From an uncultured Pelagibacteraceae bacterium (GTDB taxonomy: Bacteria > Pseudomonadota > Alphaproteobacteria > Pelagibacterales > Pelagibacteraceae): 64,000 nucleotides of DNA. Numbering within the stretch: position 1 is the stretch's first letter; every line of letters begins with the position of its first letter. The notes beneath the pieces are model-generated. The model was not told the DNA's origin and searched no databases. It saw only the letters and a program-made list of their open reading frames with translations. The stretch is from positions 1-64,000 of the forward strand of contig CACKFY010000005.1 in assembly GCA_902599495.1 (NCBI GenBank). Reading direction: 5' to 3'. Made by a program: the position numbers and the translations under genes. Positions 54,297 to 63,274 of the stretch are shown piece after piece.

Positions 54297-54311
54297 AGTA
54301 TATATTATTGG

Positions 54312-55865
54312 TTAAAAGAAGCCCAATTTTTTCTCAGCATAAGAAACGTGTAAGTTCTTGTTTTGTCTATAATGATTTAACATCATTTTATGAGTCTCTC
54401 TACCTACACCTGATTGTTTATAGCCACCAAATGGTGAATGAGCTGGATATGCATGATAACAATTTGTCCACACTATACCTGCTTGTATTGCTCTTCCCAT
54501 TCTATAAGCAATATTCCCATTTCGAGTCCAGACACCTGCGCCTAAGCCGTAAAGAGTATCATTTGCTATTTTTAACGCATCTGCTTCATCTTTAAACTTA
54601 ATTACAGAAACGACCGGTCCAAAAATTTCTTCTTGAGAAATTCTCATATTATTTTTAGCTTCAAAAATAGTTGGTTGAATGTAGTTTCCTTTTTCCAATC
54701 CACTATTTAATTTAGCCTGAGATCCCCCAGTAAGAACCTTAGCACCCTCTTTTTTCCCAAGATCAAGGTATGATTTAATCTTCTCAACTTGCTCTACAGA
54801 AGCTTGTGCTCCGATCATAGTTTCCATTTTTAAAGGATTGTCTTGAACAACTGCTTTAGTTCTTTTTATACATTTTTCCATGAATTTATCATAGATAGAT
54901 TCTTGAACTAATGCTCTACTTGGGCAGGTACAAACCTCACCCTGATTTAAGTTGAACATTACAAAACCTTCAACACATTTATCTAAGAAATCATCATCTT
55001 TTTGCATAATGTCTTCAAAGAAAATGTTTGGAGATTTACCGCCTAATTCCAATGTTATTGGAATTATGTTTTGAGCAGCATATTGCATTATCAATCTACC
55101 GGTTGTCGTTTCTCCAGTAAAAGCAACTTTAGCTACTCTTTTTGATGACGCTAAAGGTTTTCCTGCCTCTAATCCGAAACCACTTACGATGTTAACTACT
55201 CCAGGAGGTAATAAATCTCCAATAAGTTCCATCATAACCATAATTGATGCTGGTGTTTGTTCAGCTGGTTTTAAAACCGAACAATTACCTGCTGCTAAAG
55301 CTGGTGCTAATTTCCATGTCGCCATTAATAATGGAAAGTTCCATGGAACTATTTGACCAACTACTCCTAAAGGTTCAGGTATGTTGTATGAATATTGAGA
55401 ATTGCTTATTTCAGCCACAGAGCCTTCTTCTGCTCTGATTACTCCAGCAAAATATCTCCAGTGATCAATCACCAAAGGCAGATCTGCTGCCATACATTCC
55501 CTAATAGGTTTACCATTATCTAAACATTCAGCTGTTGCTAATAAATTTAGATTTTTTTCTAATACATCAGCTATTTTATACAAGATATTTGATCTCGTAG
55601 TGATGTCTGTTTTTCCCCACTCTTTAAAAGCTGCGTGAGCTGCATCCAATGCTGCTTCCACATCTTTTTCATTTGAACGTGCTACAGAACAGATTATCTC
55701 ATTAGAAATCGGGCTAGGATTGTCAAAATATTTTCCCGACTTAGGTTCAACAAATTTACCATTTATATAGTTGCCGTACTTTGCTTTAAATGGAAATTTA
55801 ACCTTTAAATGAGAGGTATCTAGAGCTGCTGACACTTTCGAGCTTTTTGCTTGTTGTGTGCTCAT
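54312..55865 (-). CDS. NAD-dependent aldehyde dehydrogenase (ExaC/AcoD-like)
   Basis: 517 aa; [58 protein letters not shown]. Strong SD AAGGAGG upstream. Confidence 0.93.
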   Translation of the reverse strand: MSTQQAKSSKVSAALDTSHLKVKFPFKAKYGNYINGKFVEPKSGKYFDNPSPISNEIICSVARSNEKDVEAALDAAHAAFKEWGKTDITTRSNILYKIADVLEKNLNLLATAECLDNGKPIRECMAADLPLVIDHWRYFAGVIRAEEGSVAEISNSQYSYNIPEPLGVVGQIVPWNFPLLMATWKLAPALAAGNCSVLKPAEQTPASIMVMMELIGDLLPPGVVNIVSGFGLEAGKPLASSKRVAKVAFTGETTTGRLIMQYAAQNIIPITLELGGKSPNIFFEDIMQKDDDFLDKCVEGFVMFNLNQGEVCTCPSRALVQESIYDKFMEKCIKRTKAVVQDNPLKMETMIGAQASVEQVEKIKSYLDLGKKEGAKVLTGGSQAKLNSGLEKGNYIQPTIFEAKNNMRISQEEIFGPVVSVIKFKDEADALKIANDTLYGLGAGVWTRNGNIAYRMGRAIQAGIVWTNCYHAYPAHSPFGGYKQSGVGRETHKMMLNHYRQNKNLHVSYAEKKLGFF

Positions 55866-55942
55866 TTCCCCTCCTTGTTAATTAATTTAATTAAACCCAA
55901 TCTTGACAACTTTGTACAGGGTTAAGTGATAATTATTTTCAA

Positions 55943-55974
55943 CTACAATTTTTAGTTGATTCAATCTTTAGTTG
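55943..55974 (-). repeat. 16-bp tandem direct repeat upstream of ALDH
   Basis: Minus strand: CAACTAAAGATTGAAT then CAACTAAAAATTGTAG (13/16 identical); an inverted half-copy TAGTTG follows on the minus strand (CAACTA on + at 55940-55945). Confidence 0.7.
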
Positions 55975-56001
55975 TTAAAAGTTTCATGGGAAACAAAGAT
56001 T

Positions 56002-56020
56002 AGGGGGTCGATGACCCCCT
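56002..56020 (-). terminator. GC-rich intrinsic-terminator-like hairpin downstream of recA
   Basis: AGGGGGTC-GAT-GACCCCCT perfect 8-bp stem, 14 nt after the recA stop; flanks TAATCTTTGTTT (-) and TAATTTT (+). Confidence 0.75.
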
Positions 56021-56034
56021 TAATTTTAAGATGA

Positions 56035-57135
56035 CTATTTTTCCTCGTCTTTGCTAATCTTTTCTTTAGGTGAAGGATTGCCTTCAAGCTCTTTAGTTAT
56101 TGCTCTAGCCTTTTCTCTTACGGCTTTTTCGATTTCTTCGGCAACATTAGGATTTTTTTCCAAATATAATTTGGCATTCTCTTTTCCTTGCCCAATTTTT
56201 TCACCTTTGTATGCGTACCAAGCACCTGACTTCTCGATGATGTCTGCTTTAGCACCTAGGTCGATTAATTCACCATTTTTACTGATACCTTTGCCATACA
56301 TCAAATCGAATTCTACAACCTTAAAAGGAGGAGCTACCTTATTTTTGATAACTTTCACTCTAGTCGTGTTTCCAATGATTTGATCTTTGTCTTTTATGGC
56401 ACCAATTCTTCTAATATCCATTCTAACAGATGAATAAAATTTTAATGCATTTCCGCCTGATGTAGTTTCTGGGTTTCCAAACATAACTCCAATTTTCATT
56501 CTAATTTGGTTTATGAAAATTACCATCGTATTTGACTTAGCTACTGAACCAGTAATTTTTCTTAATGCCTGACTCATCAATCTTGATTGCAAACCTACAT
56601 GATGATCTCCCATTTCACCTTCTAGTTCTGCTTTTGGTGTTAAAGCTGCTACCGAGTCTACCACAAGCACTGAGACAGAACCTGATTTAATTAATGTATC
56701 AGTTATCTCTAAAGCTTGCTCTCCTGTGTCAGGTTGAGAGATTAGCAATTCATCAGTTTTAACTCCTAATTTTTTTGCATAAGCTGGGTCCATAGCATGC
56801 TCTGCATCAACAAAAGCACATATGCCTCCAGCCTTTTGGGCTTCAGCTACTACTTGTAAGGCTAAAGTTGTTTTTCCTGATGATTCTGGACCATAAATTT
56901 CTATTATTCTTCCTTTAGGTAGTCCGCCAATTCCAAGAGCTAAATCTAAACTTAAAGATCCAGTCGAAATTGCCTCTACATCTAAAGCTTCTTGTTGACC
57001 AAGTCTCATAACTGAACCTTTGCCGAAATTTTGATCAATTTGGCTTATAGCAGCCTCTAGGGACTTGTTTTTTTCCTTAATTTCTTGGGTTTTTTTATTG
57101 TCTGGCTTAACAACTTTTAAATTATTTTTTGTCAT
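56035..57135 (-). CDS. recA: recombinase RecA
   Basis: 366 aa; [66 protein letters not shown]. Confidence 0.98.
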   Translation of the reverse strand: MTKNNLKVVKPDNKKTQEIKEKNKSLEAAISQIDQNFGKGSVMRLGQQEALDVEAISTGSLSLDLALGIGGLPKGRIIEIYGPESSGKTTLALQVVAEAQKAGGICAFVDAEHAMDPAYAKKLGVKTDELLISQPDTGEQALEITDTLIKSGSVSVLVVDSVAALTPKAELEGEMGDHHVGLQSRLMSQALRKITGSVAKSNTMVIFINQIRMKIGVMFGNPETTSGGNALKFYSSVRMDIRRIGAIKDKDQIIGNTTRVKVIKNKVAPPFKVVEFDLMYGKGISKNGELIDLGAKADIIEKSGAWYAYKGEKIGQGKENAKLYLEKNPNVAEEIEKAVREKARAITKELEGNPSPKEKISKDEEK

Positions 57136-57172
57136 TTTTTATCCTTTTTTTGTTCGAATCGTTAACCTAAAT

Positions 57173-57187
57173 GTACACATTTTGTTC
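57173..57187 (-). promoter_or_regulatory. SOS-box-like sequence upstream of recA
   Basis: Minus strand GAACAAAATGTGTAC, one mismatch to the alphaproteobacterial LexA half-site pattern GAAC-N7-GAAC; it overlaps a TTGATA-N16-TACATT promoter-like pair. Confidence 0.4.
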
Positions 57188-57226
57188 TTTTTATCAAGTA
57201 AATTAAAAAAAGCTTTTTTTTCGATA

Positions 57227-58522
57227 TTAGGGGGTTTTAAAGGCCTTTAGGTCCAATTCTCCAACTTGGCTGAGAAGTTTCATCTTAGAAATAATATAAT
57301 CTTTTTTAGCTTTCGCATTGGAAATTCTTGCCTCTAAAAGCAAACTTCTAGACTGAATAACATCAAGTGTTGTTCGCGTATTACCCGAGTCATATTCTAA
57401 AGTTATACCTTCGTTAGCAATTTCTGCTGCTTTTAATTGAGCTTCTGTTGATGTTAAGACGCTTTGAGCAGATTGAAAAAAAGACCAGGAAATTGATGTT
57501 TGAGTTTTAATTTCATTCTCCTTATCTTCTAATAATAAGGCGTTTTTTTCTCTTTTATGTTTAAATTTTTTAATTGAAGAAAAATTTTTACCACCTTTTA
57601 TTATTGGCCAAGTAACAGTTGCTTTTACAGTTTCTTGTTCGTCCTCATCAATTGTAGCGCTTAAATCTTTATTCTCTGTTTTAGAGTAATTAATAGTTGC
57701 TGAGGGTGAAAGTCTTGCTTTTTCAACACTTAATTCTTTTTCAGAAATAGCTAAATTTATCCTAGCAATTTTAAGACTTGGATTATTGGAGTTTGATAGA
57801 TCAAGAGCATTTTTAAGGCTTTTTGGCATTGAAAAAGAAACATCAAAATTATCATTTAAATCTTTTGGGGCAGTAATTCTGTTTATTCTCTCAAACTCTG
57901 CTATTGCTGAAACGTATTCTGACTCTGCTTTTATAAACGCGGCTTGAGCTCCAGCCAAAGATGACTCAGATTGAGCTAAATCAGTTAAGCTAATCTCTCC
58001 CTTTTGAAGTCGTGATTTATCTGACTCCACTTGACGTTCGAATAAGTCAACATTTGCTAAATTAAAATTTTTACTTTTATTTTTAAAAATTAAGTCATAA
58101 TAAGCTGAAACAGATTTTATAATAGTATCTTGTTCTACCTGTTTATATTCATTTTTTGCTTTTTCGAATTCAAGCCTAGATTTTTTGAAATTATTATAAC
58201 CTTGAAATCCTTGAAAAATTTTTTGGTCAATAGATATTTTTTTAGTTTCTGTATTTCTTTTAGTATTACCAGATCGTGATCCTGACTGATCTATGATATT
58301 TGATGTTTCTGTGCTCGATTGTGAGCCTGAAATTGTAAGACTAGGAAAAAATTCACTCATTGAAATATTCTCATTTTGTTTAATCGCTTTTAGATTTTCA
58401 CGTTCAGCATTTATTTTAGGATTATTTTTTAAAGCAGATTTTACGTAAAAAAGAGCATTGTTTTCCGCTAAAAGATTATTAAAATTAAGAACTAGTAAAA
58501 AAATTAAAAAATATTTGATCAT
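57227..58522 (-). CDS. tolC: TolC-family outer membrane efflux protein
   Basis: 431 aa; signal peptide, FFPSLTISGSQSS, LTDLAQSESSLAGAQAAFIKAESEY, RTTLDVIQSRSLLLEARISNAKA. Confidence 0.9.
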   Translation of the reverse strand: MIKYFLIFLLVLNFNNLLAENNALFYVKSALKNNPKINAERENLKAIKQNENISMSEFFPSLTISGSQSSTETSNIIDQSGSRSGNTKRNTETKKISIDQKIFQGFQGYNNFKKSRLEFEKAKNEYKQVEQDTIIKSVSAYYDLIFKNKSKNFNLANVDLFERQVESDKSRLQKGEISLTDLAQSESSLAGAQAAFIKAESEYVSAIAEFERINRITAPKDLNDNFDVSFSMPKSLKNALDLSNSNNPSLKIARINLAISEKELSVEKARLSPSATINYSKTENKDLSATIDEDEQETVKATVTWPIIKGGKNFSSIKKFKHKREKNALLLEDKENEIKTQTSISWSFFQSAQSVLTSTEAQLKAAEIANEGITLEYDSGNTRTTLDVIQSRSLLLEARISNAKAKKDYIISKMKLLSQVGELDLKAFKTP

Positions 58523-59415
58523 TTAAAATTTATTGATTTAATTTTGTGTGAATCATCTATAAGGACTACAACATCATTTTTTTTAAAATTTTTTGCCATA
58601 TGAGTTGTTAATCTTTCATAAAACATTATAAATCTTTTTATCTGATTATTATTCATAGTCTTTTTTTTAGATTTTAATCTAAGTTTTTTTTCTTGAAGTA
58701 TTCTCCATTTTAAAACATGTTTAAAATTTGGAACTTTCAAATATACCTTTTTATCTATCAAATTATAAATTTTTTTATAATTTGTCTTTAACTCATTATT
58801 TACTTTTTTCCTCCAAGTCAACTTTGTATCCTCCTCTTTTTCGAGAATATTCATTGGTTTTTTTAATTCTTTAAGTTGTTGAGGTCCCGCCCCAACACAC
58901 CATCCTTCAAAAATTATAATATCAGGTTTTTTTTTTATTTTTTGCCAATACCTAACTTTAAATCTATCATCAATTGACTTATCAAATTTAGGTATTTTTA
59001 CGGAATTAAATTTTTTTTTTAAAAGAGCATTAATAGTTCTGTAAAGCATTTTACAATCATGAGTTCCGGGAACACCTCTAGTCAAAAATAAAGGATGAAT
59101 GTATTTTGACATTTTTTTCCTTTCAGATGAAGTTTTATAAAAATCGTCAATTGAAAAACACACTACGTTTAAATTGAAATTTAATTGTAACACTATCTTT
59201 AAAATTTGGGCAATAGTAGATTTGCCAGATCCCTGACCACCAGATAAACTAATTAATAAAGGTCTTTTTCGAGACTTGTATTGTTTAAAAAGTCTATTGC
59301 AAAAAGGTATGTAGTATTTTTGAAGTTGTATTTCCTTATCTTTAAATTTTTCACCGGTTAACTCTTGTTTTCTAATAAATTTTAGATAGATTTTTTTTAG
59401 ATCAGACATAATCAA
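58519..59415 (-). CDS. P-loop kinase resembling D-glycerate 3-kinase / uridine-kinase-like proteins
   Basis: 298 aa; SLSGGQGSGKSTIAQIL, SIDDFYKTSSERKKMSKYIHPLFLTRGVPGTHD, PKFDKSIDDR, IIFEGWCVGAGPQ. Confidence 0.82.
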   Translation of the reverse strand: MIMSDLKKIYLKFIRKQELTGEKFKDKEIQLQKYYIPFCNRLFKQYKSRKRPLLISLSGGQGSGKSTIAQILKIVLQLNFNLNVVCFSIDDFYKTSSERKKMSKYIHPLFLTRGVPGTHDCKMLYRTINALLKKKFNSVKIPKFDKSIDDRFKVRYWQKIKKKPDIIIFEGWCVGAGPQQLKELKKPMNILEKEEDTKLTWRKKVNNELKTNYKKIYNLIDKKVYLKVPNFKHVLKWRILQEKKLRLKSKKKTMNNNQIKRFIMFYERLTTHMAKNFKKNDVVVLIDDSHKIKSINFK

Positions 59416-59425
59416 AATTTAAATA

Positions 59426-59791
59426 TTATTTTTTTTTATCTAAAGGATGATTTTTGCCATCGGCAACCTTAATATTTTCAATTTTAAATGAATCTATTTC
59501 ATCAATACATCCAATATTAAAAGCTGTTAAAGAAGGATTAATTCTTGGATTATGATGAGTATATATTCCACAATTAATACAAAAGTAGTGTTTAGCAATC
59601 TTAGAATGAAACTGATATAATTTTAATTTATCATTTCCTTTAATAATTTTGAAATCTTCATTTTTAACAATAGACATAATTGCTCCTTTTCTTTTACAAA
59701 TAGAGCAATTGCATCTCATTATTTTTTCTAACCGTTCTGGTGTATTAATTTCTGCTTCCACATCTCCACAATGACATCTAAGTTTTCTCAT
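59426..59791 (-). CDS. GFA-family (Mss4-like, CENP-V/GFA) zinc protein
   Basis: 121 aa; LRCHCGDVEAEI, RCNCSICKRKGA, KHYFCINCGIYTHHNPR, AFNIGCID. Confidence 0.88.
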   Translation of the reverse strand: MRKLRCHCGDVEAEINTPERLEKIMRCNCSICKRKGAIMSIVKNEDFKIIKGNDKLKLYQFHSKIAKHYFCINCGIYTHHNPRINPSLTAFNIGCIDEIDSFKIENIKVADGKNHPLDKKK

Positions 59792-59868
59792 GATAAATTA
59801 TAACTCATTTTTTTGACGTAAAGTAACACTTATAAACATTGAATATATTAAGATTTTAAATGTTCTTG

Positions 59869-59901
59869 TTTTGATTCACTTTTGACTCCATTTTAGACTC
59901 A
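59869..59901. repeat. three imperfect tandem 11-nt units
   Basis: TTTTGATTCAC / TTTTGACTCCA / TTTTAGACTCA in the 122-bp gap upstream of the GFA-family gene. Confidence 0.5.
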
Positions 59902-59913
59902 GAAATCAACTAT

Positions 59914-60786
59914 TTAGTGTGTAAACTTTTGTGTGCCTTCTAAATTTGTATCCAAGTTTTCAAGCTTCTTTTGATTTGATCTTGTTGAAATTATGAAAAT
60001 TAAAATATTAAATATTACAATTGTAAATTGAAGAATAGGTGAAATTATTCCAATGTATGGATACAAGTAAGATAGTAAAACTAAAAATAAAGCTGACCTT
60101 ATAAAAACATTCATTTTGAAAACTGCTATAATGGAAAAAGAGTGAATTATTAGTTTAAACAGAGGCATCTTAGATGGGCCATAGTATCTTTTTCCTCTTA
60201 TACAATTTATATTTCCAAGTTTTGTTATGTTGTTTTTTACTGTTCCAGAAAAATTGTAAACTATTGTTGGGTCCTTTATTATAATTTCAGCATCCTTTTT
60301 AGTTATTATACTATAATTTCCAAAATTCATTAATTTGCCTGTAAACAAAAATGTTAAAATTTTGTGAATGGAGTAAAAAATTGTGAATATGGGCCCTTCT
60401 GATCTTTTTACTCTTTTAGCTACAACTGAAATATCTTTTAACTCTCTTGCTTTACTTATTAAGTCAAATATTTCTTCAGGTCTATCCTCCCCGTCTGCAT
60501 CCATTAAAATTAAATTATCAAATTGAAAATTATTTAATGCATATTTTATTCCATTCGCTAAACATATAGCATGACCTTGGTTAATTCTCATATTCAAAAT
60601 TTCTATTATTTCAAAACTATATGGCACAGATATAGATGGTATTTTTTCTTGTGAACCATCATTTACTGCTATTAATTTAAATGAAATGTCTTTAAAATTT
60701 ATAACCACTTTATTAATCTCATTTATTAATTTAGTAAAAGACTCCCAATCATTATAAACTGGGGTTATAATTATGATATTTTTCAC
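59914..60786 (-). CDS. family 2 glycosyltransferase with C-terminal membrane segments
   Basis: 290 aa; ITPVYNDWESF, IAVNDGSQEKIP, NLILMDADGEDRPEEI, two C-terminal hydrophobic helices. Confidence 0.88.
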   Translation of the reverse strand: MKNIIIITPVYNDWESFTKLINEINKVVINFKDISFKLIAVNDGSQEKIPSISVPYSFEIIEILNMRINQGHAICLANGIKYALNNFQFDNLILMDADGEDRPEEIFDLISKARELKDISVVAKRVKRSEGPIFTIFYSIHKILTFLFTGKLMNFGNYSIITKKDAEIIIKDPTIVYNFSGTVKNNITKLGNINCIRGKRYYGPSKMPLFKLIIHSFSIIAVFKMNVFIRSALFLVLLSYLYPYIGIISPILQFTIVIFNILIFIISTRSNQKKLENLDTNLEGTQKFTH

Positions 60787-62165
60787 TTAGCTCCTATCAT
60801 GCAAATTCCAATAGGTTTAATTGTACCATATATTCCAGGACAGAATTTTTTTAAAATATCAGGGTTGCCGGTGTAAATAACGCCAGTGTTTGAGTTTATT
60901 GATGATAAATTATTCTCGATAGTGTTGAACCAAATTGGTCTTGATCTTAAATGATAAGATAAATTACCAGCATACCATTCATCCCCAACTACGATTGAAA
61001 TATTATTAGTAAAGTTTCTGTCCCATCTCCGTTGTACTAAATCAGATATTTCCTTTCCGGGATAATCAGTTCTTTTAAATTCATTAGAAAGTGAGACAAA
61101 TAAATAGGTTGATGGAGATAAGATAAAAAATAGAGCAAAGGAAAATAAAAAAATTTTCAAATTTTTTTTATTTAAATGATCTTTAAAAATTTGAATTAAA
61201 AGAACACCAAAAAATAAATAAAAAGGTGTCATCCACATTGTTCTTATCTTTGCTCCAGCAATTGCCGACGTAAGAAATATTAATATTATTGGAATGATAT
61301 TTATAAATAGTAAAAAATACCTATCTTTTTTTGCATTATTAAAGTTTATTTTTTTTATTTTAATAAATGTAAAAAGCATAATAATGACCGGAATTAAAAT
61401 TCCTATTTGTTTTACTAAAAATAATAGAGGGTTATAAAAATGATTTAAAAAGTTAATTCCTCCAATCTCAGTTCTGTTTAAAGCATAAGTAATTGTTATA
61501 AAGTCATTTTTAAATAACCAAATTAGATGAGGTGTTAAAAATAATACAAATATTGTTCCAGGAATGAGAAGCTTTATATTAAAAGTTTTTCTTCGAACTA
61601 AATCCAAAATAAAAATAATTTTAATTGCAAAAATTAAATAAATAAAAAGGTATTTTGTTAAGAAACCTATTGACATAAAAATACCTAGCAAAATTAAATC
61701 TGAAACTTTTTTATAGTTGATCGATTTCCAAGAGTAATAAACAACAAGTGTCCAAAAAGGTAATAAACAAACGTTTACATTAAATTCTGGTGTAGTAAAA
61801 TTATAAAAGTATATTCCTTCTAAAAATAATATTGAACATAAAGAGTATAATTTATTCCTAAAAATTAAATTTGATAACTTCCATACGTATATAAAAGCAA
61901 CTATAACAAATATTTGACTTAATAAATAATATGCCCAATCCTGGTTGCCAAAAAAACTATAGACTAACTCTACCATGAAAGCACTAACTGGAGGATGTTT
62001 TGAATACCCCCAAGATAGGTTACTTCCCCAAGCCAAAGCTTCTATAGTATCAAGAGGTAAATTAATATTAGATAAAGTAGGAACTAATGTCCAAATAGTA
62101 AGATGGGTTAGTAAAAAAATGTAAAGAACGATTGTATAATTATTTTTAATCAACATAGTATACAA
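60783..62165 (-). CDS. ArnT/GT39-like polyprenyl-phosphate glycosyltransferase membrane protein
   Basis: 460 aa polytopic protein; EALAWGSNLSWGYSKHPPVSAFMVEL resembles the GT39/PMT_2 N-terminal region; paired with the GT2 gene. Confidence 0.82.
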   Translation of the reverse strand: MYTMLIKNNYTIVLYIFLLTHLTIWTLVPTLSNINLPLDTIEALAWGSNLSWGYSKHPPVSAFMVELVYSFFGNQDWAYYLLSQIFVIVAFIYVWKLSNLIFRNKLYSLCSILFLEGIYFYNFTTPEFNVNVCLLPFWTLVVYYSWKSINYKKVSDLILLGIFMSIGFLTKYLFIYLIFAIKIIFILDLVRRKTFNIKLLIPGTIFVLFLTPHLIWLFKNDFITITYALNRTEIGGINFLNHFYNPLLFLVKQIGILIPVIIMLFTFIKIKKINFNNAKKDRYFLLFINIIPIILIFLTSAIAGAKIRTMWMTPFYLFFGVLLIQIFKDHLNKKNLKIFLFSFALFFILSPSTYLFVSLSNEFKRTDYPGKEISDLVQRRWDRNFTNNISIVVGDEWYAGNLSYHLRSRPIWFNTIENNLSSINSNTGVIYTGNPDILKKFCPGIYGTIKPIGICMIGAK

Positions 62166-62228
62166 AATAATACAATTTTAAGACTATTGACACGCTTAAA
62201 TTCAAATCTATACTCCCCCGAATTCAGT

Positions 62229-62651
62229 ATGGTAAAAAAAAGTATTAATAAAAGATATACCCCAAGTCAAAAGGAAAAATATATGTGCGCTAAACACAAA
62301 AAGTATTTTTCTGACGAATTAGTAAGATGGAAAAAGGATATTATAAAGGCTAATAATCTTGGAAATTTATTAAATTCATCAGATGACAGCATGTCTTCTG
62401 CTGATATGGTTGATCAAGCTTCTTCTTATACAGACAAATCTGTAGAGATGAAAGCCTTAAACAGAAGTAGAAAACTTATTGCAAAAATTGATTTGGCCTT
62501 AAGACGGATAAAAGATGGAACTTACGGTTTTTGTGAAGAAACAGGTGAGCCTATTGGTTTAAAAAGGCTAATGGCTAGACCTATCGCTACACTGACTATA
62601 GAGGCACAAGAAAAACATGAAAGGAATGAGAAAATTTTTGTTGATGATTAA
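62229..62651 (+). CDS. dksA: DksA/TraR-family transcription factor lacking the four-Cys zinc finger
   Basis: Two-helix coiled coil, then KDGTYGFCEETGEPIGLKRLMARPIATLTIEAQEKHE; only one Cys in the finger region. ATG start at 62229. Confidence 0.9.
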   Translation: MVKKSINKRYTPSQKEKYMCAKHKKYFSDELVRWKKDIIKANNLGNLLNSSDDSMSSADMVDQASSYTDKSVEMKALNRSRKLIAKIDLALRRIKDGTYGFCEETGEPIGLKRLMARPIATLTIEAQEKHERNEKIFVDD

Positions 62652-63274
62652 ATTTTAGGGATTTTTTCTCCTCTATTAAGTAAATCATAACCTTTAATAA
62701 CACCTTCACGAGATGAAACTTCCTCGTACCATCTAGATAAATTTTTGAAATTTTTAAGTCCAATATCATGCCAATCATGTCTAGCTATCCACGGAAAAGT
62801 GGCTATATCTGCAATAGTATATTCATCATATGCAAGATACTTAGAATTTTTTAATCTCATGTCTAATTCAAAATAAATCCTCTCGCTAATCTTAAAATAT
62901 CTTTCTTCTCCAAATTTACTTTTCCCTGGATTATAATGATGAAACTGATGATGCTGACCCAACATAGGTCCTACATAAGCCATCTGACCAATTAACCATT
63001 GATTAATAATTGTTCTTTTATTTTTATCATAAAACTTACCGCTTTTTTCAGCGAGATAAATTAAAATCGCACCTGACTCAAACAAACTTATTTTTTCATC
63101 ATGATCAATTATCACAGGGATTTTTCTAAATGGACTAATTTTTTGAAACTCAGGTTTAAATTGTTCTTTTTTATCGATATTTATTTTTGTTATTTTATAT
63201 TTATAACCTATTTCCTCAAGCATAATGGAAATTTTTTTACCATTAGGAGTATTAGAGGTAAAAACTTCAATCAT
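62648..63274 (-). CDS. glutathione S-transferase family protein
   Basis: 208 aa; SNTPNGKKISIMLEEIG, PFRKIPVIID, LFESGAILIYLAEKSG, YTIADIATFPWIARHDW (YfcG/YghU-like). Confidence 0.9.
   Translation of the reverse strand: MIEVFTSNTPNGKKISIMLEEIGYKYKITKINIDKKEQFKPEFQKISPFRKIPVIIDHDEKISLFESGAILIYLAEKSGKFYDKNKRTIINQWLIGQMAYVGPMLGQHHQFHHYNPGKSKFGEERYFKISERIYFELDMRLKNSKYLAYDEYTIADIATFPWIARHDWHDIGLKNFKNLSRWYEEVSSREGVIKGYDLLNRGEKIPKI

Noticed and set aside
54290-54595. 101-aa plus-strand ORF opposite the ALDH 3' end
   Set aside because: Overlaps the ALDH coding sequence and the hairpin; no family resemblance.
57190-57226. tolC/recA spacer AAAAAAGCTTTTTTT as a terminator
   Set aside because: Purely A/T stem around a GC centre, upstream of tolC's direction of transcription start rather than a convincing GC-rich hairpin; chance A/T palindromes are frequent here.
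59792-59913. tRNA or small RNA gene in the 122-bp gap
   Set aside because: No cloverleaf or conserved tRNA motifs; only short AT-rich repeats are present.
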